From contig NZ_MLFP01000001.1 of NCBI RefSeq assembly GCF_002095465.1, forward strand, positions 372,001 to 436,000: a stretch of 64,000 nt of DNA, read 5' to 3'. Origin of the DNA: Pantoea rodasii. GTDB lineage: Bacteria; Pseudomonadota; Gammaproteobacteria; Enterobacterales; Enterobacteriaceae. Below, one piece after another: positions 37,860-45,771 of this stretch. Numbering within the stretch: the first letter of the stretch is position 1; the number at the start of each line of letters is the position of its first letter. Position numbers and translations under genes: made by a program. Below the pieces are notes generated by a model. It had not been told where the DNA came from, searched no databases, and was given only the letters and a program-made list of their open reading frames with translations.

Positions 37860-39113
37860 ATGCCACGTCCACTGAACAACACTGAAACCGCCCTGACCGC
37901 CGCCAACTTACTGCCGCTGGCACAGCGCTATGCGGGCCCCTTCTGGGCCTACGATGCCGCCATTATCCAGCAGCGTATTGCGCAGCTGAGCGCGTTTGAC
38001 GTGGTGCGTTTTGCCCAGAAAGCCTGCTCGAATATTCACATTCTGCGCCTGATGCGTGCTGCGGGTGTCAAAGTTGATTCGGTTTCCCTGGGTGAAATTG
38101 AACGCGCTTTGGCCGCTGGTTTCCAGCCGGGTGGCGAGGACATCGTGTTTACTGCTGACGTCTTCGATCAGCCGACGCTGACACGTATCGCCGAGCTAAA
38201 AGTGCCGGTCAATGCCGGTTCGGTCGATATGCTGCATCAGCTTGGCGCGGTCTATGCGGGCCATAAAGTCTGGCTGCGTATCAATCCAGGTTTTGGTCAC
38301 GGCCATAGCCAGAAAACCAACACCGGCGGTGAGAACAGCAAGCACGGCATCTGGCACAGCGATCTGCCGCTGGCGCTGGCGGCGATTCAGCAGCATGGTC
38401 TGCACCTGGTGGGTTTGCATATGCACATTGGTTCAGGCGTTGACTACGGTCACCTGCAGCAGGTGTGTGACGCGATGGTCGATCAGGTCATCGAATTCGG
38501 TCAGGATCTGGAAGCGATTTCAGCGGGCGGTGGTCTGTCGATTCCTTACCGCTTCGGCGAAGAATCTATTGATACCCAGCACTATTTCGGTTTGTGGAGT
38601 GGTGCGCGAGACCGCATCGCGGCGCATCTCGGTCATGCGGTGAAACTGGAAATTGAGCCGGGTCGTTTCCTGGTGGCGGAGTCTGGCGTGCTGGTGTCGC
38701 AGGTGCGTGCCGTTAAGGATATGGGCAGCCGTCACTTTGTGCTGGTGGATGCGGGCTTCAGCGATTTGATGCGTCCGTCGATGTACGGCAGCTACCACCA
38801 TATTTCCGTGCTGCCAGCCGATGGTCGCGCGCTGAGTGATGACACCGTTGAGAGCGTGGTGGCCGGTCCGCTGTGCGAATCAGGCGATGTGTTTACTCAG
38901 CTGGAAGGCGGCAAAGTCGAGACGCGTGCGCTGCCCGCTACGCAGGTCGGTGATTATCTGGTGTTCCACGATACCGGCGCGTATGGCGCATCTATGTCCT
39001 CCAACTACAACAGTCGTCCATTGATTCCGGAAGTGCTGTTCGAGAATGGCGCACCGCGTGAAATCCGTCGTGCGCAGACCATTCAGGAGCTGCTGGCGCT
39101 GGAGCTGATGTGA
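37860..39113 (+). CDS. lysA: Diaminopimelate decarboxylase
   Basis: 417 residues (E. coli 420). PLP enzyme converting meso-diaminopimelate to lysine. PLP-lysine in VRFAQKACSNIHIL near residue 54, HMHIGSGVDYGHL near residue 190, the phosphate loop SAGGGLSIPYRFGEE near residue 222, EPGRFLVAESG near residue 265, and GPLCESGDVF near residue 337. Divergently placed to lysR. The stop overlaps the GTG start of a GNAT gene by 4 nt. Confidence 0.96.
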   Translation: MPRPLNNTETALTAANLLPLAQRYAGPFWAYDAAIIQQRIAQLSAFDVVRFAQKACSNIHILRLMRAAGVKVDSVSLGEIERALAAGFQPGGEDIVFTADVFDQPTLTRIAELKVPVNAGSVDMLHQLGAVYAGHKVWLRINPGFGHGHSQKTNTGGENSKHGIWHSDLPLALAAIQQHGLHLVGLHMHIGSGVDYGHLQQVCDAMVDQVIEFGQDLEAISAGGGLSIPYRFGEESIDTQHYFGLWSGARDRIAAHLGHAVKLEIEPGRFLVAESGVLVSQVRAVKDMGSRHFVLVDAGFSDLMRPSMYGSYHHISVLPADGRALSDDTVESVVAGPLCESGDVFTQLEGGKVETRALPATQVGDYLVFHDTGAYGASMSSNYNSRPLIPEVLFENGAPREIRRAQTIQELLALELM

Positions 39114-39562
39114 TCAACATTGTTCCACTGAGCGACGTACCGCATCACGCCAGTCATATCACCGACTGGCTGTGGCAGGCGTTTGGTGCAGGAACGTCAC
39201 GCGAGTTTTACGACAGCATTGTGCGCAGCAGCCTCAACGGAGCGGAGTATCCGGTGACCTTTGTGGCGCTGGATGGCGATGTACCGTTGGGCACTATCGG
39301 GTTCTGGCGCTGTGATTTGATCAGCCGTCAGGATCTCTATCCATGGATTGCCGCGCTGTATATCGATGAGCATGCGCGCGGCAATGGCCTGAGCGAAGCG
39401 TTACAGCAGCATGTGTTGAATTATGCCCGCGAGTGCGGACATGAAAAGTTGTGGCTGTGGTCAACGTTTGGTGGCTACTACGAGCGCTTTGGCTGGCAGT
39501 ATCAGTGTGACGCGCTGGAGTTCCCCGATGTGCGGGTGAAGGTGTATTCGCAGGCGTTATGA
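39110..39562 (+). CDS. GNAT-family N-acetyltransferase
   Basis: 150 residues. Acetyl-CoA site in IAALYIDEHARGNGLSEALQ near residues 79-98 (R-G-N-G form of the Q/RxxGxG/A motif), plus a C-terminal YYERFGWQYQ typical of GNATs. GTG start 39110 overlaps the lysA stop by 4 nt, so it is translationally coupled to lysine synthesis. E. coli has no gene here. Substrate unknown; an amino acid or DAP-pathway metabolite is a guess from context. Confidence 0.82.
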   Translation: MINIVPLSDVPHHASHITDWLWQAFGAGTSREFYDSIVRSSLNGAEYPVTFVALDGDVPLGTIGFWRCDLISRQDLYPWIAALYIDEHARGNGLSEALQQHVLNYARECGHEKLWLWSTFGGYYERFGWQYQCDALEFPDVRVKVYSQAL

Positions 39563-39565
39563 TCC

Positions 39566-39585
39566 GGTGCGCATTTATGCGCACC
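39566..39585. repeat. Short palindromic hairpin repeat, copy 2
   Basis: 9-bp arms GGTGCGCAT / ATGCGCACC with a TT loop, between the convergent GNAT and galR genes. It is nearly identical to 20626-20647. Confidence 0.6.
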
Positions 39586-39591
39586 TGGAGA

Positions 39592-40593
39592 TCAACCCGG
39601 TCCGCTCACCGAATGCCTTCTTACCAGCGTTGGGCTAAACATATTGGTCACCTCCGGCATTTCCGTGCCGTTGGCTAACGCTAGCGCCAGCTGTGCCGCC
39701 TGCTGCGCCATGGTGACAATCGGGTAACGCACCGTGGTCAGGCGCGGGCGCACATAGCGTGACACCAGCACATCATCAAAACCAATCAGCGACATCTCTT
39801 CCGGCACGCGAATGCCGTTATCACTCAGCACCGCCAGCGCACCGGCCGCCATCGAATCGTTGTAACAGGCCACCGCCGTGAACTGTTTACCGCGCCCCAA
39901 CAATTCCGTCATCGCCTGCTCGCCACCGACTTCATCCGGTTCGCCCCACGCCACCAGACGATCGTTGGACGGCAAACCGTGCTCTTTCAGCGCATCGTAA
40001 TAGCCCTGCAGGCGGTCTTCGGAATCCGAAATCGGGTGGGTCGAGCAGATAAAGGCGATCTGCGTATGGCCTTGCTGAATCAGATGGCGCGTTGCCAGCC
40101 AGGCGCCGTAACGGTCATCCAGCGCGATACAGCGTGATTCAAAACCTTTTAGCAGCCGATTGAGCAGCACCATGCCCGGCACCTGCTTCATCAGCATTTC
40201 CAAATCGGCATCGGGGATCTTCTTGGCGTGTACCACCAGCGCATCGCAGCGATGACGCATCAGCTGTTCAATCGCCTGACGCTCTTTTTGCTCGTTGTGG
40301 TAACCGTTACCAATCAGCAGAAAGTTGCCGGTTGCACCCGCCACTTCATCGACGGCTTTCACCATCGCGCCAAAAAAGGGGTCGGAAACGTCACCCACCA
40401 CCAACCCGATAGTTTCGGTGGATTGCTGCGCCAGGGCGCGCGCGTTGGCGTTCGGGTGATACTGCAACTGCTCCATAGCCTGAGTTACGGCGAGGCGTGA
40501 ACTCTCGCTGGCTTTGGGTGAATGATTGATGACGCGGGAAACGGTCGCGACCGACACCCCAGCCATGCGGGCAACATCCTTAATGGTAGCCAT
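39592..40593 (-). CDS. galR: Galactose operon repressor GalR
   Basis: 333 residues, LacI family. HTH MATIKDVARMAGVSVATVSR at the N-terminus, hinge region NANARALAQQSTETIGLVVG, then the sugar-binding core. Very similar to E. coli GalR (343) throughout, with a shorter C-terminal tail. Start 40593 is fixed by MATIKDVA; an upstream in-frame extension is rejected. A GalR-type operator lies 17-32 bp upstream, suggesting autoregulation. Confidence 0.95.
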   Translation of the reverse strand: MATIKDVARMAGVSVATVSRVINHSPKASESSRLAVTQAMEQLQYHPNANARALAQQSTETIGLVVGDVSDPFFGAMVKAVDEVAGATGNFLLIGNGYHNEQKERQAIEQLMRHRCDALVVHAKKIPDADLEMLMKQVPGMVLLNRLLKGFESRCIALDDRYGAWLATRHLIQQGHTQIAFICSTHPISDSEDRLQGYYDALKEHGLPSNDRLVAWGEPDEVGGEQAMTELLGRGKQFTAVACYNDSMAAGALAVLSDNGIRVPEEMSLIGFDDVLVSRYVRPRLTTVRYPIVTMAQQAAQLALALANGTEMPEVTNMFSPTLVRRHSVSGPG

Positions 40594-40609
40594 GCGATTT
40601 CTTGCATCC

Positions 40610-40625
40610 GGGAAAACGTTTACAC
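40610..40625. promoter_or_regulatory. GalR/GalS operator
   Basis: Minus strand reads GTGTAAACGTTTTCCC, close to the GalR/GalS consensus GTGNAANCGNTTNCAC, just upstream of galR. Confidence 0.7.
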
Positions 40626-40788
40626 ATGCCACCAGTGTTACGGAAAACACTACCCGTAGCAACCCGCGAGAATGTCAGCGCTGTCGCAAAAGCGCGGAAA
40701 ATCAGGCGCTCACAGCCAGGCTTCAGCCCGCCAGGGCGGCATGTTATGCTGCCAGTACTATTCAGACCTGCCTGCCGGACCCAAAATC

Positions 40789-43050
40789 ATGAAAACACGC
40801 GTGCCGCACCTGGCGCACTGGGGCGCTTTCACCGCCGTGACGGAAAACGACCGCCTGATTGGCTGCGAACCCTTCTTCGCAGATGCCGATCCCTCGCCGA
40901 TGCTCAATACCATCCCGGAACTGGTTTATTCGGATAAACGCATCCGCCAGCCGATGGTGCGCCGTTCATGGTTGAAGTCGCGTGAGAACAGCGATCGTAC
41001 CCTGCGCGGACGCGAAGATTTTGTCGCGGTGGATTGGGATACCGCGCTGGATCTGGTGGCCGAAGAGAATCGCCGCGTGCGCGATCGCTACGGCGCATCC
41101 GGTATTTTCAACGGCTCTTATGGCTGGTCATCGGCGGGACGCGTTAACCATGCGCGCACCCTGATCCGTCGTTTTTATTTCCAGGGCGGCGGCGGTGTTG
41201 ACCAGCAGGGCAACTACAGCTGGGGCGCGGCACAGTTCTTCCTGCCATACGTGATTGGCACCTACATGCCGCTCACCGGGCGCGTCACCGACTGGCCAAG
41301 CGTGGTGGAACATGCGGAGATCTTTATCGCCTTCGGTGGCCTGGCGCTGAAAAATGCCCAGGTGGCGTCAGGCGGAGCCGGACAGCACAGCCTGAAACCG
41401 GCGCTGGAGCAGCTGAGCGCCAAAGGCACGCCGATCATCAACATCAGCCCAATGCGCGATGACTGCCCGGCGTTCGTCAATGCCGAGTGGATTGCGATTC
41501 GCCCGAATACCGATGTGGCGCTGATGCTGGCGCTTGGTTTTGAGATTACGCGCCGCAACGCGCTGGACGAAAGCTTTCTCGCCAGCCACTGCACCGGCTG
41601 GCCGCAGCTACGTGAATATCTGTTGGGCGAAAGCGACGGCATCGCCAAGACGCCACAGTGGGCGAGTGCCATCACCGGCATTCCGGCGGCGCGTATCGCG
41701 TTACTGGCACAGCAGCTGATTGGCAAACGCAGCTTTATTACCTGTTCCTACTCGGTGCAGCGCGCCCATCGCGGTGAACAGCCGTACTGGATGATGATCG
41801 CGCTCTCTTCAATGCTCGGCCAGCCAGGTTTGCCGGGCGGCGGCTTCTCCTTCGGTCACGGTTCGATGAACAGCGTTGGTAATCCGCGTCAGGAAGGGCC
41901 AGCGCCGATGATGAGCACCGGGCCGAATCCCGGTAACTTCTCGATTCCGGTGGCGCGTATCAGCGACATGCTGCTCAATCCGGGCCAGCCGTATCACTTC
42001 CAGGGCGAAACTCTGCACTATCCCGATATCCATCTGGTGCACTGGGCGGGCGGGAATCCGTTCCATCATCATCAGCAGCTCAACCGCTTAGTGGAAGGCT
42101 GGCAGCGCCCGGATACCGTGATCGTGCAGGATATCGTCTGGACCCCGGCGGCGCAGATGGCGGATATCGTGTTGCCCGCCACCACGACGCTGGAGCGTAA
42201 CGACATCGGCGGATCTTCACGCGATCGTTTTGTGTTCGCGATGCATCAGGCGGTGAAACCGCAGCATCAGGCGCGTAATGATTTCGATATCTTCGCGGAT
42301 ATCGCCGACCGTCTCGGCTACCGCGATGTGTTTACCGAAGGGCGCAATGAGATGCAGTGGATTGAGCACCTGTATCAGCAGTGTGCGGTGGCGCACGCGC
42401 GCAAAGAAATCCACTTCCCGGAGTTTGGCGAGTTCTGGGAGCGCGGCTTCGTCGAGATTCCGGAAGGCGGCAAGCCGTATGTATTTATGGACGATTTCCG
42501 TGCTAATCCGCAGGCCCATCCGATCCAAACCGCCAGTGGTAAAATCGAGCTGTTTTGTCAGACCATCGCCGATTATCAGCTGGAAGATTTTGCCGGACAT
42601 CCTGAGTGGCGTGAGCCGCAGGAGTGGTTAGGCGCGCCGCTGAGCGAGGATTTCCCGCTGCATATGATCTCGATTCAGCCTTCGGATCGACTGCATAGCC
42701 AGATGGACGCCACTGCCACGGTGCAGGCGAATAAAACCGCCGGGCACGAAACCTTATACATGCATCCGCAGGACGCTGCGGCGCGTCAGATCGTTGATGG
42801 CGATGAGATTGAAGTCAGCAACGCGCGCGGTCGCATGCTGGCGGGCGTGCGCCTCAGCGATGGCTTAACGCCGGGCGTGGTAATCATCGCCACCGGTGCG
42901 TGGTTTGATCCCGGATTCGGCCGCGCGTGGCAGCCGTGGGACCGGGCAGGCAACCCCAATGTGCTGACGCTGGACATCGGCACCTCGTCGTTGACGCAGG
43001 GCCCTAACGCCATGAGTTGCCTGGTGGAAATCAAAAAACATCTGATGTGA
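40789..43050 (+). CDS. Molybdopterin-dependent oxidoreductase, BisC/TorZ/DMSO reductase family
   Basis: 753 residues. It resembles biotin sulfoxide reductase BisC (777) and TorZ. GIFNGSYGWSSAGRVNHA near residue 97 matches the SYGW active-site segment, and QGNYSWGAAQFFLPYVIG near residue 140 holds the serine expected to bind molybdenum. No Fe-S cluster motif at the N-terminus and no twin-arginine signal are seen, so a cytoplasmic BisC-like enzyme is likely. C-terminal molydopterin-dinucleotide-binding domain from about residue 620. Start ATG 40789 gives MKTRVPHLAHWGAFTAV; earlier in-frame codons lack homology. The substrate (an S- or N-oxide) is inferred only. Confidence 0.85.
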   Translation: MKTRVPHLAHWGAFTAVTENDRLIGCEPFFADADPSPMLNTIPELVYSDKRIRQPMVRRSWLKSRENSDRTLRGREDFVAVDWDTALDLVAEENRRVRDRYGASGIFNGSYGWSSAGRVNHARTLIRRFYFQGGGGVDQQGNYSWGAAQFFLPYVIGTYMPLTGRVTDWPSVVEHAEIFIAFGGLALKNAQVASGGAGQHSLKPALEQLSAKGTPIINISPMRDDCPAFVNAEWIAIRPNTDVALMLALGFEITRRNALDESFLASHCTGWPQLREYLLGESDGIAKTPQWASAITGIPAARIALLAQQLIGKRSFITCSYSVQRAHRGEQPYWMMIALSSMLGQPGLPGGGFSFGHGSMNSVGNPRQEGPAPMMSTGPNPGNFSIPVARISDMLLNPGQPYHFQGETLHYPDIHLVHWAGGNPFHHHQQLNRLVEGWQRPDTVIVQDIVWTPAAQMADIVLPATTTLERNDIGGSSRDRFVFAMHQAVKPQHQARNDFDIFADIADRLGYRDVFTEGRNEMQWIEHLYQQCAVAHARKEIHFPEFGEFWERGFVEIPEGGKPYVFMDDFRANPQAHPIQTASGKIELFCQTIADYQLEDFAGHPEWREPQEWLGAPLSEDFPLHMISIQPSDRLHSQMDATATVQANKTAGHETLYMHPQDAAARQIVDGDEIEVSNARGRMLAGVRLSDGLTPGVVIIATGAWFDPGFGRAWQPWDRAGNPNVLTLDIGTSSLTQGPNAMSCLVEIKKHLM

Positions 43051-43076
43051 ATGGGCCGCAAACAATCTCATCGCTG

Positions 43077-43100
43077 GTTACATTTTGCGGGTAACTGTTG
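43077..43100 (+). promoter_or_regulatory. Candidate OmpR site upstream of omr sRNA
   Basis: GTTACATTTTGCGGGTAACT and the following GTTG lie about 50-70 bp before the sRNA start and resemble the TTACAT-type half-sites of OmpR. E. coli omrA and omrB are OmpR-activated. A possible -10 (TAAAGT, 43136-43141) follows. Confidence 0.35.
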
Positions 43101-43147
43101 CGTTTGAGAGATGGTGAACCGTCGTGCCACCTTGCTAAAGTCAGGGT

Positions 43148-43222
43148 CCCAGAGGTATTGATGGGTGAACATCAAAAAGTTTTCTTGATTACACCGACCT
43201 GCGCAGATGCGCAGGTTTTTTT
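43148..43222 (+). ncRNA. omrA: OmrA/OmrB-family small RNA (single copy)
   Basis: 75-nt sequence. The 5' end CCCAGAGGTATTGATGGGTG matches the conserved seed end of E. coli OmrA/OmrB almost exactly. The 3' terminator CCTGCGCAGATGCGCAGG plus T7 matches OmrB. These Hfq-dependent sRNAs repress outer-membrane protein and curli genes (ompT, cirA, csgD, ompR). In E. coli two tandem copies lie between galR and aas; here one copy lies on the galR side of a large insertion. Which of omrA or omrB it should be called is arbitrary. Confidence 0.88.
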
Positions 43223-43335
43223 GCCTGTCGATCCCGCTAACGAACTGAAACACAGTTTTCCTGTCATCATGCCGCGCCTTTCTTTATAACTGCAGATAAT
43301 AAGCTTGGATTTCCTTTTTACCGCAGCGGACTGCT

Positions 43336-45066
43336 ATGCCCCCGATTAAAAAATTTCTGGGAAAAGACCAGATTAAAGCCCCGTTTAACCCGTTTCGTTT
43401 TCGCCTGATTTGTCTGGGCGTGCTGACTTGCATGGTGCTGTTGCTGATCTTCGTTGGCGACCTGCAACTGATCAAGCATCCGATGCTCGAACACGAAGCC
43501 GATCAGCGTTCGCTGCGCACCGTGACGCTGCCGACTAACCGCGGCACCTTGCTGGATCGTGATGGTCAGGCGCTGGCGCTCAGCGTGCCCGCGCGCGATA
43601 TCATCGCTGACCCGATGCGCGTGCTGGAAGCCAACCCCGATTTCACCAGTGCCAAATGGACATATCTGGCCTCCGCGCTCAATTTGCGGCCGGAAGATTT
43701 GCGTGCGCAGATCACCGCCAACCCGAAAAAACGCTTCCTCTACCTTGGCCGCAAGATTGAACTGGGCATTGCGAAGGATATCGCATCGCTGCACCTGAAA
43801 GGGGTGAGTTCGGTCTACAACGACAGCCGTTTCTATCCAATGAGTGAAGCCGCCGCGCCGCTGATCGGTATTGTCGGTGCGGACAGCAACGGGCTGAACG
43901 GTCTGGAAAAAGGCTTTGATCACGTGCTGCAAGGTGAACCGGGTAAAGAGGTGTATCGCCAGGATAAAGAGGGCAACATCGTTGCCATGCTGGATTACGA
44001 GCCGCCGAAACAGCCCCCGACGGTGCAGCTCAGCATCGACAAATTTGACCAGTTTACGCTCTACAGCAAGCTGCGTGACGGGGTGATACTGAATAAAGCC
44101 GACTCCGGTGCGGCGGTGCTGATCAAAATCGATACCGGCGAGATTCTGGCGATGGCCTCTTACCCGTCGTTCAACCCGAATAATTTCGATAACGCCACGC
44201 CAGCGCAGATGCGCAACACGGCGATCAATGACAGCTATGAACCCGGCTCAACGGTGAAACCGCTGGTGGTGATGGAAGGATTGGAACGCCACTTAGTGCG
44301 TGCCGATTCGGTGATCGATACCTCTCCTTATCGCGTTAACGGCCATTTAATTCGTGACGTCGGCCACTGGCCGCGCCTGACCATGACCGGCATTTTGCAG
44401 AAATCCAGCGACATCGGCGTATCACACATTGCGCTGGCGATGCCGGCCGAAGCCCTGGTCAACACCTATCAGGCGTTTGGCTTGGGTAAACCCACAGGAT
44501 TGGGCCTGACCGGTGAGAGCGTGGGGTATTTCCCGCTGCACCGTGAGCGTTGGGCGGATATCGAACGAGCGACCTTCTCATTTGGTTATGGCCTGCGCGT
44601 CACGCCGCTGCAAATCGCGCGTGAGTATGCCACCCTGGGTTCATTTGGCGTCTATCGTCCGCTGTCGATCACCAAAGTTACGCCGCCAGTGCTGGGTAAA
44701 CAGGTTGCCGATCCGCAGATTGTGCAGACCGTGGTGCATATGCTGGAAAGTGATGTGCTGCCGGGCGGAACGGGGCTGAAAGCGGCGGTGCCGGGCTATC
44801 GTCTGGCAACCAAAACCGGTACGGCTGAGAAGATGGGCACTAGCGGTAAATACGATGGCGGTTACGTTAACTACACCGCTGGGATCGCGCCAGCCAGTCA
44901 CCCTGAAGTGGCACTGGTGGTGATGGTCAACCATCCTACGGCCGGAGATCACTTCGGTGGTTCGGTGGCTGCGCCTATCTTCGGCAACATCATGGGGCCG
45001 GTGTTGAAACACATGAATGTGGCACCCGACGCGATTTACGTGAAGCCAACGCCTGATAAATCGTAA
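43336..45066 (+). CDS. FtsI-like penicillin-binding protein (second PBP3, class B)
   Basis: 576 residues. Short cytoplasmic N-terminus, one transmembrane helix (about residues 24-42), then the class B pedestal and transpeptidase domain. Active-site motifs: SxxK as STVK (Ser305, Lys308), KTG as TKTGTAEK (Lys493-Gly495), and the middle motif as SSD (Ser357-Asp359), where E. coli FtsI has SSN. It is an extra FtsI, not the dcw-cluster copy, and resembles PBP3SAL, the acid-induced paralogue of Salmonella. Likely septal cross-linking under special conditions (inference). It has its own terminator. Confidence 0.88.
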   Translation: MPPIKKFLGKDQIKAPFNPFRFRLICLGVLTCMVLLLIFVGDLQLIKHPMLEHEADQRSLRTVTLPTNRGTLLDRDGQALALSVPARDIIADPMRVLEANPDFTSAKWTYLASALNLRPEDLRAQITANPKKRFLYLGRKIELGIAKDIASLHLKGVSSVYNDSRFYPMSEAAAPLIGIVGADSNGLNGLEKGFDHVLQGEPGKEVYRQDKEGNIVAMLDYEPPKQPPTVQLSIDKFDQFTLYSKLRDGVILNKADSGAAVLIKIDTGEILAMASYPSFNPNNFDNATPAQMRNTAINDSYEPGSTVKPLVVMEGLERHLVRADSVIDTSPYRVNGHLIRDVGHWPRLTMTGILQKSSDIGVSHIALAMPAEALVNTYQAFGLGKPTGLGLTGESVGYFPLHRERWADIERATFSFGYGLRVTPLQIAREYATLGSFGVYRPLSITKVTPPVLGKQVADPQIVQTVVHMLESDVLPGGTGLKAAVPGYRLATKTGTAEKMGTSGKYDGGYVNYTAGIAPASHPEVALVVMVNHPTAGDHFGGSVAAPIFGNIMGPVLKHMNVAPDAIYVKPTPDKS

Positions 45067-45097
45067 TCAATCAGGTTGTGCTGGCCAATTGATCCTG

Positions 45098-45124
45098 ACC
45101 CACGCTGATGCGTGGGTTTTTTTT
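45098..45124 (+). terminator. Terminator of the FtsI-like gene
   Basis: 7-bp stem ACCCACG / CGTGGGT with a 6-nt loop, then a run of eight T. Confidence 0.85.
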
Positions 45125-45268
45125 AGGTTATGACCAGAAATGGGGCGTTGAGCGAACTCGCTCACACCTCTTGTCTGAGTCTTAACATTTCCCCGCCAAC
45201 ATAAAAATATCTTGCCGTGTAACCTGTATGTAACGCACCGCGATGCCGCATTCCATTTCGGTTCGCCA

Positions 45269-45309
45269 GCCCCCCGGCCGTGTTGGTAGCACGGCTTCGG
45301 GGCGTTTTT
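45269..45309 (+). terminator. Terminator of an unassigned short transcript or leader
   Basis: Stem GCCGTG / CACGGC (loop TTGGTAG) extended outward by CCCC / GGGG pairs, then TTTTTATT. No CDS ends just upstream: the previous gene already terminated at 45124. So the roughly 145 bp before it may encode a small RNA or a leader for the ribbon-helix-helix gene that starts 28 nt later. No convincing promoter was identified. Confidence 0.65.
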
Positions 45310-45336
45310 ATTGCCATTCGTTGAGGCCCGTTCCAG

Positions 45337-45525
45337 ATGCCAAAAACCAAAGACCGCACGCCAAAAGGCGAGGGCCGCTCCTCAGCGTTTCAGTTGCGGA
45401 TTCATCCCGAGCTGCACGAGCAGCTGCGCGAAGTCACCGAGGATGAAAATATTACGCTGTCGTGCTGGCTAAAAGATCTGGCGCGACGCGAACTGCGCCG
45501 CAGGGGAATTGAGCCGAAAGGTTGA
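45337..45525 (+). CDS. Small ribbon-helix-helix (Arc/MetJ-like) DNA-binding protein
   Basis: 62 residues, strongly charged. The segment SSAFQLRIHPELHEQLREVT (about residues 15-34) reads as the beta-strand and first helix of a ribbon-helix-helix fold, then NITLSCWLKDLARRELRRRG as the second helix. Such proteins are autorepressors or antitoxins, but no toxin-like ORF is beside it. It lies 247 bp upstream of the first RND operon and could regulate it (inference). Confidence 0.65.
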   Translation: MPKTKDRTPKGEGRSSAFQLRIHPELHEQLREVTEDENITLSCWLKDLARRELRRRGIEPKG

Positions 45526-45570
45526 CCCTCGGCCAGGTCGCTATCAATGGAAGCCCTGGGTTTTCGTTGA

Positions 45571-45588
45571 GTGCGCATTGATGCGCAC
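45571..45588. repeat. Short palindromic hairpin repeat, copy 3
   Basis: 8-bp arms GTGCGCAT / ATGCGCAC with a TG loop, following the ribbon-helix-helix gene. Same core as 20626 and 39566. Confidence 0.55.
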
Positions 45589-45649
45589 CACCCCATAAAA
45601 CCCGCAAAAAGCTAAATTTCACAGCCATTTATGGCACGAAAGGTTTACC

Positions 45650-45666
45650 ATTTTCCTTTGGAAAAT
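45650..45666. promoter_or_regulatory. Candidate operator before the first RND operon
   Basis: ATTTTCCTTTGGAAAAT: perfect 7-bp arms around TTT, about 105 bp before the membrane-fusion gene, next to an A/T-rich stretch. Confidence 0.4.
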
Positions 45667-45771
45667 ATATTTTACGCAACCTTAACAACCGCCGCGTCAC
45701 TCCCTCCCTACAATGCTTTTTTGTCCGTCATCACTTCCGTGACTATCCCTCCTTCCATCCAGAGAAAAATT

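Noticed and set aside
43223-43335. Second tandem omr copy
   Set aside because: No repeat of the CCCAGAGGTATTGAT seed end or of the terminator occurs after 43222.
45337-45525. Antitoxin of a toxin-antitoxin pair
   Set aside because: No toxin-sized ORF with a ribosome site overlaps or adjoins it on either side.
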